A stretch of DNA of 64,000 nucleotides. Origin: Bacteroidota bacterium. GTDB taxonomy: Bacteria > Bacteroidota > Bacteroidia > Chitinophagales > Chitinophagaceae. This document shows, in pieces, positions 8,201 through 15,895 of this stretch. Each line of letters opens with the position of its first letter. Positions within the stretch are counted from its first letter, which is position 1. Below the pieces are notes generated by a model that worked only from the letters and a program-made list of their open reading frames with translations, ran no database searches and had not been told where the DNA came from. The DNA lies in contig CANGEP010000004.1 in assembly GCA_947452905.1 (NCBI GenBank), positions 1 to 64,000 on the forward strand, read 5' to 3'. The translations under genes and the position numbers were made by a program.

Positions 8201-9259
8201 ATGGAAAAAATACTACTTATCGAAGACAATGAAGCACTCAGAGAAAATACAGCTGAGATACTATCATTAGGCAATTATGAAGTAATTACTGCAGAAAACG
8301 GAAAAATAGGTGTTGAAAAAGCCATTGCCCATGTACCCGATTTAATTGTATGTGACATTATGATGCCTGTACTTGATGGCTATGGGGTATTTCAAATTAT
8401 TAGCATGAATGAAAACTTACAACATATCCCTTTTATATTTTTAAGTGCCAAAAGTGAAAGAGTAGATTTACGAAAAGGAATGGAAATGGGTGCAGATGAT
8501 TATATTACCAAACCATTTACAGATGCTGAACTCATTAATGCAATACGTGCAAGATTTGAAAAACAAAGAATTCAACAATCTAGAGGCGGAAAAGCTATTG
8601 ATACTTGGTATCAAATTATCGCCGATTTAGGCAATAAGGATGAAATGCACGAAGCCCTGGTAAATCATGACATTATTGAGTACAAGAAAAAACAATTTAT
8701 ATATTCCGAAGGGCAACATCCTAATAAATTATACTATATAGAGACAGGGAAAGTTAAAGTGTATAAAACAAGTGATACAGGTAAAGAACTAATAACAGGC
8801 TTACTTTCATCAGGCGACTTTTTTGGCCATATACCCTTAATAGAAAATGTTGTTTACGACGAGTTTGCCGAAACATTAGAGGAATCTACTATACGTGTAA
8901 TTCCAAGAAAAGAATTCGAACATTTAATTACAACCAATCAAGAAATTGCATTAAAAGTAATTAAACTATTGGCTAATAATATTTCCGAAAAAGAACAACA
9001 GCTAGTGGCCCTCGCCTATCATAGCCTAAGAAAAAGAGTAGCAGACGCACTTTTAACTTTAAAACGCAAATATGCAAATGCGTCCGACGATAATTTCTCC
9101 ATGGCCATTTCAAGAGAGGATCTAGCCAATATTGCAGGTACTGCTACCGAAAGTTTAATTAGAACCTTGAGTGATTTTAAAAACGAAAAATTAATCGAAA
9201 TTAAAGAAGGTAAAATAACTATTCTCGAAGAAAAAAAATTAGCAAATTTATATAACTAA
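8201..9259 (+). CDS. response regulator: receiver fused to CRP/FNR-type sensor and HTH
   Basis: 352 residues from ATG at 8201, which directly precedes the receiver motif MEKILLIEDNEAL; an upstream TTG at 8177 would overlap the kinase gene and adds nothing. The receiver domain (1-120) has acidic Glu8/Asp9, phospho-acceptor Asp52 in CDIMMP and Lys104 in TKPF. A cyclic-nucleotide-binding fold follows (about 150-250, FIYSEGQHPNKLYYIETGKVKVY and FFGHIPL), then a winged HTH (SREDLANIAGTATESLIRTL). The recognition helix keeps the Glu and Arg that in CRP/FNR read TGA half-sites. FNR-type cysteine clusters are absent. It probably answers to the adjacent kinase; the oxidase operon promoter at 15828-15871 holds a plausible target. 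Confidence 0.92.
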   Translation: MEKILLIEDNEALRENTAEILSLGNYEVITAENGKIGVEKAIAHVPDLIVCDIMMPVLDGYGVFQIISMNENLQHIPFIFLSAKSERVDLRKGMEMGADDYITKPFTDAELINAIRARFEKQRIQQSRGGKAIDTWYQIIADLGNKDEMHEALVNHDIIEYKKKQFIYSEGQHPNKLYYIETGKVKVYKTSDTGKELITGLLSSGDFFGHIPLIENVVYDEFAETLEESTIRVIPRKEFEHLITTNQEIALKVIKLLANNISEKEQQLVALAYHSLRKRVADALLTLKRKYANASDDNFSMAISREDLANIAGTATESLIRTLSDFKNEKLIEIKEGKITILEEKKLANLYN

Positions 9260-9630
9260 ACCAACACCACCGATTCTAAATTTTGATTGGTGGTATTCTT
9301 CCAGCTAAAAAATTCAACTTCCATATAGGTTACCTGTTGTTTTAATTTTTTGAATAACTTAATTATATCCTCTTTAACAGGTTCATTATCCAAAGGCGAT
9401 GTTTTAATTTTATTTCTTAATCCCAATACATCATTTTTTAAAAGGAGTATAGCCGTTTCTCTGTTTAAAATTGCCTGATGTAACTCTTCGGCCCAAACTA
9501 TAACCTCTTGTTGTAATTTGTTTTCTAACAAACTACTCAATTTACTTTTTATAAATGATTGCTCCTCTTGGATAAAATCCAAACTCCTGATTAATGATTC
9601 TAACTCTTGTAAAACAATTTCTTTTTTCAT
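9256..9630 (-). CDS. hypothetical coiled-coil protein
   Basis: 124 residues, strongly alpha-helical and charged (KKEIVLQELESLIRSLDFIQEEQSFIKSKLSSLLENKLQQEVIV), with heptad-like spacing in both halves and no signal peptide or membrane segment. I do not recognise the family. It lies five bases after the SafE-like gene at the end of the cbb3 operon and overlaps the convergent response regulator by four bases, so it is probably cotranscribed with the oxidase genes. No catalytic motif is visible. A role in oxidase assembly is only a positional guess. Confidence 0.7.
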   Translation of the reverse strand: MKKEIVLQELESLIRSLDFIQEEQSFIKSKLSSLLENKLQQEVIVWAEELHQAILNRETAILLLKNDVLGLRNKIKTSPLDNEPVKEDIIKLFKKLKQQVTYMEVEFFSWKNTTNQNLESVVLV

Positions 9631-9635
9631 ACATT

Positions 9636-10346
9636 TTAATTATGGCATGAAATTATATTAGATCCAATTTTTGCATGTGGACTTAAATAAGGTATACCTA
9701 AATTCATACCTCTCAATAATAGCATAAGACCCATGCCAAAAATAAAAACCGGTAACAAATTTTGCAATCTTTTTCTAAAAACTAAGCTCATAAACTGCCC
9801 ACCAAATGACACCAATATTAATGCTGGCATAGTACCCAATCCAAAAAATAGCATAAACAAACCACCTTGGGTAATACTTTGAGTTGCCATGGCCGAACTT
9901 AATGCTAGGTAAACCATCCCACAGGGTAATAAACCATTTAAAAAACCAATTAATACAAATGACAAAACAAAACGACTTTTAAATAATTTACCTAACTGAT
10001 TAACAATTGGATTGTATAAAAAATTGAGTTTAATAAATTCCTTTTTTTGCTTTACTACAAATACATATAAAACATATACAATCATAATGCATCCAATAAC
10101 TATAGAAAGATTTGCTTGTACTATTGATATCGGGAACCAACTTCCAATTAAACCAAATAAAACACCTAAGGAAGCATAACTAAGCATTTTTCCCAAATGG
10201 TACAAAAAAATACTACCTACTTTTTTTACATTGCTTAATTGGGAAATTGGAAGCGCCATTACCAAGGGTCCACACATACCAATGCAATGAACGCTTCCTA
10301 AAAGTCCCATCAAAAACCCAATCTCAAAAACATGATACCAATACAT
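9636..10346 (-). CDS. SafE/TauE-like membrane protein of the cbb3 cluster
   Basis: 236 residues with about six transmembrane helices. HCIGMCGPLV near the start and LLPCGMVYLALSSAMA in the middle are the paired Cys-containing helices of the sulfite exporter TauE/SafE-like family, related to the DsbD membrane domain. Members encoded beside cbb3 oxidases are thought to help copper or thiol handling during assembly. It starts one base after fixH ends, consistent with translational coupling inside the cco operon. The general name sulfite exporter is a family label; transport of sulfite is not implied here. Confidence 0.85.
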   Translation of the reverse strand: MYWYHVFEIGFLMGLLGSVHCIGMCGPLVMALPISQLSNVKKVGSIFLYHLGKMLSYASLGVLFGLIGSWFPISIVQANLSIVIGCIMIVYVLYVFVVKQKKEFIKLNFLYNPIVNQLGKLFKSRFVLSFVLIGFLNGLLPCGMVYLALSSAMATQSITQGGLFMLFFGLGTMPALILVSFGGQFMSLVFRKRLQNLLPVFIFGMGLMLLLRGMNLGIPYLSPHAKIGSNIISCHN

Positions 10347-10347
10347 T

Positions 10348-10785
10348 TTAAAAAATTAACTTTTTTTCATAATAATAGGCTGTCCCCTTTTCTGTGATAT
10401 CTAATTTTAATGTATAATCCCCTCTCATTAAAGTCAACAACTCTATTGTAAATTCTCCATTTTCTGTCTCAAATTTTTTCACAATATCTCTATTCTCATC
10501 AGCAGCAAAATACAAATGTGCAGTGCCTTTTACTTTTTCATTTTTAAAAAAGGTTGGCAATTCCACTACCAAATACCCTCCTTGTTTAACAGTTATTAAC
10601 TCACCTCCTATTTCTTTTGCCTTCTTTTGGGCATCAATCACTTTTTGAAACTTGAGCTCATCCGCATAATAATCTTTTTGAACCAGGTCAAATTTTTGTT
10701 GATTGGATTTATATACTAAAAAACCAATACCCAAAATAAATAAGCCATACACCAATAGAATTTTATACCCCCAATTAAATTTCAT
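10348..10785 (-). CDS. fixH: FixH family protein (CcoH)
   Basis: 145 residues: one N-terminal transmembrane helix (WGYKILLVYGLFILGIGFLVY) and a periplasmic beta domain, with the QKDYYADELKFQKVIDAQ segment characteristic of FixH/CcoH proteins. FixH is needed for cbb3 oxidase assembly, possibly with the CcoI copper pump. It sits between ccoG (12 bases upstream) and the SafE-like gene (one base downstream), the usual neighbourhood. Confidence 0.9.
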   Translation of the reverse strand: MKFNWGYKILLVYGLFILGIGFLVYKSNQQKFDLVQKDYYADELKFQKVIDAQKKAKEIGGELITVKQGGYLVVELPTFFKNEKVKGTAHLYFAADENRDIVKKFETENGEFTIELLTLMRGDYTLKLDITEKGTAYYYEKKLIF

Positions 10786-10797
10786 AATTTATAATTT

Positions 10798-12210
10798 TTA
10801 CAAAGATGGCCCCAAAAAGACAGCCGACAAAGTTTCCATTTTTAAGCCATTTTCATACACGCCAATCTTGATTTTGGTTTTTCTTGCCTTTAACTGCTCT
10901 TTATTGAGTACCACAAAAAAACTAGTTTGAAAATAAGATTCTCTGGGTACATCTACTTGATTCACTAATTTAATTTCGCCCGCCAACCCCTCTAATTTTA
11001 AATCTAAATGAATGAGTCGTCTTGTTTTATTAGCTAATTTGATGTTATATAAATTACTTATTTTATGATCTGGTAAGTTTTGATACATCTGGCCAGGGGT
11101 TCTTAAAATTCTTGCCGACACATCGGCTCTAGTGACTAATAAAATAGCTAAAAATGATAACAAAGCAGTTAACACAATTGTATATAATTTAAGCCTCCAG
11201 GTATAACGCGTTTTTTCCTTATTGGCAATATTATTCTCAGAAGCATACCTTATCAAACCCTGCGGTTTTCCTATATGATCCATAATCTCGTTACAAGCAT
11301 CTATACAGGCAGTACAATTTACACATTCCAATTGCGTTCCATTTCTTATATCAATACCTGTAGGACAAACGCGTACACATGCATGACAATTTACACAATC
11401 CCCATTACCCGCTTCATTTACTTTACCTCTAGGCTCACCTCTTACATAATCATAGGCTACCAAAATAGAATTCTTATCCAATAAAACGCCTTGCAAACGA
11501 CCATAAGGACAAACAATTAAGCAAGCTTGTTCTCTAAACCATAAGTACACAAAGAAAAAAACGAAAGTGAAAATTATTAGTGCACTAAAAGTACCAAAAT
11601 GAACAAAAATGCCCTCTTCAACTAATTTACCCACTTCATCAATACCAATAATATACCCCAGAAAAAAATTAGCAATTAAAAATGATAAAGAAAAAAAAAC
11701 TACAATTTTAGCACCTCTCTTTAAAAGCTTTTCAGTATTCCAAGGCATTGCCTTAAGTTTTCTTTGTTGTGTAGCATCCCCCTCTATCCAAAACTCAATC
11801 TTTCTAAAAACCATTTCCATAAATATGGTTTGAGGACAAGCCCAACCACAAAAAAGTCTGCCAAAAGCTACTGTAAATAAAATAACAAAAACCACGAAGG
11901 TTAATAATCCAATGGCAAAGATGAAAAAATCTTGAGGCCAAAATATTTTACCGAATAAAATAAACTTGCGCTCTAAAATATTTATTAAAAAAACAGGCTC
12001 GCCCCCTATTTTCAGAAAGGGTAAAGTAAAAAATAATACCAAATAAAAATAACTAAAGTAAGATCTTACATTATACATTTTCCCTTTTGGCTTTTGGGGT
12101 GAAATGTAATTACGATTTCCCTCTTTGGTGATGGTGGCTACAGAATCTCGAAAGGATTGATCCATCAAACTCTTTTTATAAATAGCAATATTTTCTGATT
12201 CTGGTAACAT
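10798..12210 (-). CDS. ccoG: cytochrome c oxidase accessory protein CcoG
   Basis: 470 residues of the FixG/RdxA/CcoG type. Transmembrane helices lie in the first half (YFYLVLFFTLPFLKIGG; FAIGLLTFVVFVILFTVAFG), with FCGWACPQTIFMEMVFRKIE between them. A two-[4Fe-4S] ferredoxin segment follows (CVNCHACVRVCPTG and CVNCTACIDACN). After another helix comes an Ig-like C-terminal domain facing the periplasm. CcoG is reported to act as a cupric reductase in cbb3 biogenesis. All cluster cysteines are present. It lies between ccoP (five bases) and fixH (12 bases) in the operon. Confidence 0.95.
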   Translation of the reverse strand: MLPESENIAIYKKSLMDQSFRDSVATITKEGNRNYISPQKPKGKMYNVRSYFSYFYLVLFFTLPFLKIGGEPVFLINILERKFILFGKIFWPQDFFIFAIGLLTFVVFVILFTVAFGRLFCGWACPQTIFMEMVFRKIEFWIEGDATQQRKLKAMPWNTEKLLKRGAKIVVFFSLSFLIANFFLGYIIGIDEVGKLVEEGIFVHFGTFSALIIFTFVFFFVYLWFREQACLIVCPYGRLQGVLLDKNSILVAYDYVRGEPRGKVNEAGNGDCVNCHACVRVCPTGIDIRNGTQLECVNCTACIDACNEIMDHIGKPQGLIRYASENNIANKEKTRYTWRLKLYTIVLTALLSFLAILLVTRADVSARILRTPGQMYQNLPDHKISNLYNIKLANKTRRLIHLDLKLEGLAGEIKLVNQVDVPRESYFQTSFFVVLNKEQLKARKTKIKIGVYENGLKMETLSAVFLGPSL

Positions 12211-12215
12211 TATTT

Positions 12216-13295
12216 TTATTTAACTGATACACTGTCTTTGGGACTAATTTTAGATGCACTTGAATCAACCGTTAAAACTTCTTTATATAAATCTCCTTGA
12301 GGTGCTTTAGCATTGGGGGGATTGGTTCCTTTTAAAGTTTTAATATAGCTCACTAACTCTTGTATTTGGATAGGCGAATAGGTGGTTTGCCATGATTGCA
12401 TCCCTTTATCAGGATAGCCATATTTTACTGTTTTAAATAAATCTGCAATGGCGCCTCCATGAATCCAATAGTCATCCGTCAAATTAGGACCTACGCCACC
12501 CTCCCCCTTTGTTCCATGACAAGCAACACAGGTTTTTGAGAATGACACTTGCCCAGCAGCAATTCCTGCAGCATCAGACATGTTAACTGATTTTTCATCT
12601 ACATTGTTTTTTAAACTTGCTACATAAGCTTCTACATCGGCTTTAGCAGTATTCATTTCAGCTACATACTCTTGTGTTGGATTGGGACCAGTCTCCCACA
12701 CCTCATATTTTAATAAATAAATACATGCTACACCAATCGTAATATAAAATCCAAATTTCCACCAGGGTGGTAATGCATTATCTAATTCCTTAATTCCATC
12801 ATAATCATGATCCAATAAAATATCAGCTTCTTTTTCGATAGGAGTTGCTTTTGTGAAAAATTGTTTGTCTAATTTATGCCAAGTGGCAAGGAACCAAGAT
12901 TCGCCAGTAGCTTTCCCCTCTTTAATGACAATGGTCGAAGGATATAATGTTTTCCATAAATTTCGAATAAACAATACAAGCAATATAATAACCAATAACT
13001 CAAGCATCAAAACCGAAAACAATGTCCAATAAGTATTGTAGGATAAACCACCATATTCATTTACATTTTTTACAGCAGAGGCGGTATCGGTAATGGGCGC
13101 TTGCGCACTAACTCCTTTAGAAAACATGGTACCTAATACTATCCAACCTATCATCAAAGCTTTACCTGAAGACTTTGATGCCTCTAACACTTTTTTGGAA
13201 ATCATCACTAACACTTTGGCTAATATCCAAATTACCAATACCAATAGAGCAGCTACTGAAACCATTAAAAACGCTACATAATTTATAACTAACAT
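12216..13295 (-). CDS. ccoP: cbb3 oxidase subunit CcoP, mono-heme
   Basis: 359 residues. Hydrophobic helices occur near residues 5-32, 47-60, 90-110 and 180-195, the last preceded by LDNALPPWWKFGFYITI, the CcoP N-terminal domain hallmark. The periplasmic part holds one c-type heme site, CVACH (256-260), with a distal Met in GYPDKGMQSW. Proteobacterial CcoP usually has two heme sites; a single one with a longer membrane part is the form I associate with Bacteroidota. It passes electrons to the CcoNO subunit. It lies between ccoQ and ccoG in the operon. Confidence 0.93.
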   Translation of the reverse strand: MLVINYVAFLMVSVAALLVLVIWILAKVLVMISKKVLEASKSSGKALMIGWIVLGTMFSKGVSAQAPITDTASAVKNVNEYGGLSYNTYWTLFSVLMLELLVIILLVLFIRNLWKTLYPSTIVIKEGKATGESWFLATWHKLDKQFFTKATPIEKEADILLDHDYDGIKELDNALPPWWKFGFYITIGVACIYLLKYEVWETGPNPTQEYVAEMNTAKADVEAYVASLKNNVDEKSVNMSDAAGIAAGQVSFSKTCVACHGTKGEGGVGPNLTDDYWIHGGAIADLFKTVKYGYPDKGMQSWQTTYSPIQIQELVSYIKTLKGTNPPNAKAPQGDLYKEVLTVDSSASKISPKDSVSVK

Positions 13296-13319
13296 AGTGT
13301 CGAATTTTTTAAATTTTAA

Positions 13320-13487
13320 TTATTTTTCTAAGGGCAAATTTTTAATAGTATCTACTTGCTTTTTATCCATTTTTTTAACATACCATAATACACCTACAAA
13401 GAAGGCTACAAAAACCAATAAGGAAAAGATGGGATAAAAATTTACATCTTGCATGGTTTCGGTATATTTTTTTATAAAACTAAACAT
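13320..13487 (-). CDS. ccoQ: small cbb3 oxidase subunit CcoQ-like
   Basis: 55 residues starting at ATG 13487: a short N-terminus (MFSFIKKYTETMQDVNFYPI), one transmembrane helix (FSLLVFVAFFVGVLWYV) and a charged tail (KKMDKKQVDTIKN). The size, topology and position between ccoNO (12 bases) and ccoP (24 bases) match CcoQ, which stabilises the oxidase. Sequence conservation in this family is low, so the name rests on context and topology. Confidence 0.85.
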   Translation of the reverse strand: MFSFIKKYTETMQDVNFYPIFSLLVFVAFFVGVLWYVKKMDKKQVDTIKNLPLEK

Positions 13488-13499
13488 GGTGGTGATTTT

Positions 13500-15617
13500 T
13501 TATTTGTTTGTAATATCTGTTCCTAATCTTTGTAAATAGGCAATTAAAGCCACGATCTCTTTATTGGGTGCTACTTCGATGCCGTCTTTTTTAAGACTAG
13601 CACTTATTTCGCTAGCTTGTTTCATTAAATCGGCATTGGCTTTGGGTGCATAATCGACTGCATATGGAACTCCTAAAGTGCGCATTGCTTTTATCTTTAA
13701 AGAGGTAGTGCTTGTATCTAAATTATGATCAATTAAAAATGAATACGAGGGCATCACAGATCCAGTGGAAATAGCAGAAGGTTCTTCGAGGTGATTGTAC
13801 TGCCAAGTATTTGATTTCTTTAAATTTCCAGCCCCTTCTCTAGCTAAATCAGGTCCCGTTCTTTTACTACCCCATTGAAATGGATGATCATATACAAATT
13901 CACCCGCTTTACTATATTCGCCATAACGTTCAGTTTCGCTTCTAAAAGGACGAATCATTTGTGAGTGACAAGTATAACAACCCTCTCTTGTATAAATATC
14001 TCTACCTTGCAACTCTAATGGTGTATAGGGTTTAACAGATGATATCGTAGGGATATTTGATTTAACTAAGAAAGTAGGAATAAGTTCTACTGCACCTCCA
14101 ATTAAAATAACCACTAGGGATAAAATTAAAAACGGAGTGGGCTTTCGCTCAATTAATCGGTGCCAATGTTCGCCACTGTGTTTGGTGTATTCTTTTTCGA
14201 GCGCAGGGGCCTGCGCATCTTCATTGGCAACTAAAGTACCTTGACCAATGGTTTTAAATAAGTTTACCATACCCACAATAGCTCCAGTTAAATAAAGCAC
14301 TCCCCCAAGTGCACGCATTGCGTAAAACGGAGCCATGTAGGTAACAGTTTCTAAAAATTGATATTTTAATTGACCACTTGGCGTAAACTGCTTCCACATA
14401 GATGCTTGCTGAAAACCAGCCCAATACATAGGTATTGCATAAAATAGAATACCCAATGTAGCCAACCAAAAATGAATATTCGCTAGTTTAGTAGAATATA
14501 AATTGGTTTTATAAATTCGAGGCATTAACCAATATAAAATTCCAAAAGTTAACATTCCATTCCATCCTAATCCTCCAATATGAACATGGGCAATAATCCA
14601 ATCTGTAAAATGCGCTACTGCATTAATACTTTTTAAAGAAAGCATGGGGCCTTCAAATGTAGACATCCCATAAGCGGTAACCGCCACCACCATAAACTTT
14701 AAAATCACATCTTCTCTAACTCTATCCCAAGCCCCTCTTAAGGTTAATAAACCATTGATCATCCCCCCCCAACTAGGGAAAATAAGCATAAAACTAAAAA
14801 CAATTCCAATACTTTGTGCCCAGTTAGGAAGCGCAGTGTACAACAAATGATGAGGGCCCGCCCAGATATATAAAAATATTAAAGCCCAAAAATGAATGAT
14901 AGACAACTTATAAGAAAACACAGGTCTGTTAGCAGCTTTAGGCATAAAATAATACATCAAACCTAAATACGGAGTAGTTAAGAAAAAGGCTACTGCATTG
15001 TGTCCATACCACCATTGCACTAAAGCATCTTGTACACCCGCATACCAGCTATAACTTTTAAATAAAGAAATAGGTAACTCAAAAGAATTTACTAAATGAA
15101 GCACTGCTACTGTTACAAATGTGGCTATATAAAACCATACTGCTACATATAAGTGACGTTCTCTTCTTTTGATGATTGTGGCAAACATATTAAATCCAAA
15201 CACTACCCAAATTATAGTAATGGCAATATCAATAGGCCACTCTAGCTCTGCATACTCTTTGGCAGTTGAAATACCCAACGGCAAGGTAATAGCAGCTGCA
15301 ACAATAATTAATTGCCATCCCCAAAAATGTATCTTACTTAAAACATCACTAAACATTCTGGTCTTTAATAATCTTTGTAAAGAATAATAAACACCCATGA
15401 AAATTCCATTTCCTACAAATGCAAAAATGACTGCATTGGTATGAAGAGGTCTAATACGTCCAAAATTAAAATAAGGCTGTAAATTAAGTACCGTTGGAAA
15501 AACCAACTGTAAGGCAATCCATAATCCAACGGTCATACCTACCACTCCCCAAATAATGGTGGCAATGGCAAAATTTCTTACCGTTTTATTATCATACTGA
15601 AAGCTTTCTACTTGCAT
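13500..15617 (-). CDS. ccoNO: fused cbb3 oxidase subunits I and II (CcoN-CcoO)
   Basis: 705 residues from ATG at 15617 (MQVESFQYDN); a TTG nine bases upstream is in frame but unlikely. Residues 1-about 460 form the twelve-helix heme-copper subunit with metal-ligand histidines in LHTN (His59), WYGHNAVAF (His206), GPHHLLY (His256-257) and AHVHIGG (His344, 346). Residues about 490-700 are CcoO: an anchor helix (PFLILSLVVILIGGAVELIP) and one heme c site, CYTCH (547-551), followed by SQMIRPFRSETERYGEYS. In most proteobacteria these are two genes. The complex reduces oxygen with high affinity and pumps protons. It is 28 bases downstream of ccoS. Confidence 0.96.
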   Translation of the reverse strand: MQVESFQYDNKTVRNFAIATIIWGVVGMTVGLWIALQLVFPTVLNLQPYFNFGRIRPLHTNAVIFAFVGNGIFMGVYYSLQRLLKTRMFSDVLSKIHFWGWQLIIVAAAITLPLGISTAKEYAELEWPIDIAITIIWVVFGFNMFATIIKRRERHLYVAVWFYIATFVTVAVLHLVNSFELPISLFKSYSWYAGVQDALVQWWYGHNAVAFFLTTPYLGLMYYFMPKAANRPVFSYKLSIIHFWALIFLYIWAGPHHLLYTALPNWAQSIGIVFSFMLIFPSWGGMINGLLTLRGAWDRVREDVILKFMVVAVTAYGMSTFEGPMLSLKSINAVAHFTDWIIAHVHIGGLGWNGMLTFGILYWLMPRIYKTNLYSTKLANIHFWLATLGILFYAIPMYWAGFQQASMWKQFTPSGQLKYQFLETVTYMAPFYAMRALGGVLYLTGAIVGMVNLFKTIGQGTLVANEDAQAPALEKEYTKHSGEHWHRLIERKPTPFLILSLVVILIGGAVELIPTFLVKSNIPTISSVKPYTPLELQGRDIYTREGCYTCHSQMIRPFRSETERYGEYSKAGEFVYDHPFQWGSKRTGPDLAREGAGNLKKSNTWQYNHLEEPSAISTGSVMPSYSFLIDHNLDTSTTSLKIKAMRTLGVPYAVDYAPKANADLMKQASEISASLKKDGIEVAPNKEIVALIAYLQRLGTDITNK

Positions 15618-15645
15618 AAGTATCAATTAAAAGGTTATTAATAGT

Positions 15646-15813
15646 TTATTTTTTTTCTTCTTGAACGTTGGTTAATTCATCGTCAAATAACATACGAACG
15701 GAAGGCGTATAATCGTCCTCCATTTGGCCCGCATTTACCGACCATAAAAAGGCAATTAAAAAACCTCCTGCTACTACTACACTTACAATAATTAGAATAA
15801 TAAGAACTGACAT
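15646..15813 (-). CDS. ccoS: cbb3 oxidase maturation protein CcoS
   Basis: 55 residues starting at ATG 15813: a single N-terminal helix (MSVLIILIIVSVVVAGGFLI), AFLWSVNAGQ and then the DDYTPSVRML segment characteristic of CcoS (usual form GQFDDLxTPAxRiL). CcoS is required for heme insertion into the oxidase. It is the first gene of the ccoS-ccoNO-ccoQ-ccoP-ccoG-fixH operon and directly follows the promoter at 15828-15871. Confidence 0.92.
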   Translation of the reverse strand: MSVLIILIIVSVVVAGGFLIAFLWSVNAGQMEDDYTPSVRMLFDDELTNVQEEKK

Positions 15814-15827
15814 GGGTTATTTTGCAA

Positions 15828-15871
15828 CAAATATATAGGGGTACAATAGCCTTGACAATGACCTTCGTCAA
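15828..15871 (-). promoter_or_regulatory. cco operon promoter with FNR-like box near -41
   Basis: On the minus strand TATATTTG (15835-15828) fits the Bacteroidota -7 consensus TAnnTTTG and lies 14 bases before ccoS. Further upstream, 15871-15858 reads TTGAC-GAAG-GTCAT, a near match to the FNR/CRP-type dyad TTGAT-N4-ATCAA. Taking the start point about four bases after the -7 element, the dyad centres near -41, the class II activator position. The -33 region is poor, as expected for an activated promoter. The binding protein is unproven; the receiver-CRP regulator at 8201 is a candidate. Confidence 0.6.
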
Positions 15872-15895
15872 GGGGTAGTTATGATATTAATCAGT

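Noticed and set aside
15851-15873. CCTTGAC-N10-GTCAAGG dyad at the cco promoter as an FNR site
   Set aside because: TGA and TCA are 12 bases apart, too far for a CRP/FNR dimer; the overlapping TTGAC-N4-GTCAT has the right spacing and was preferred.
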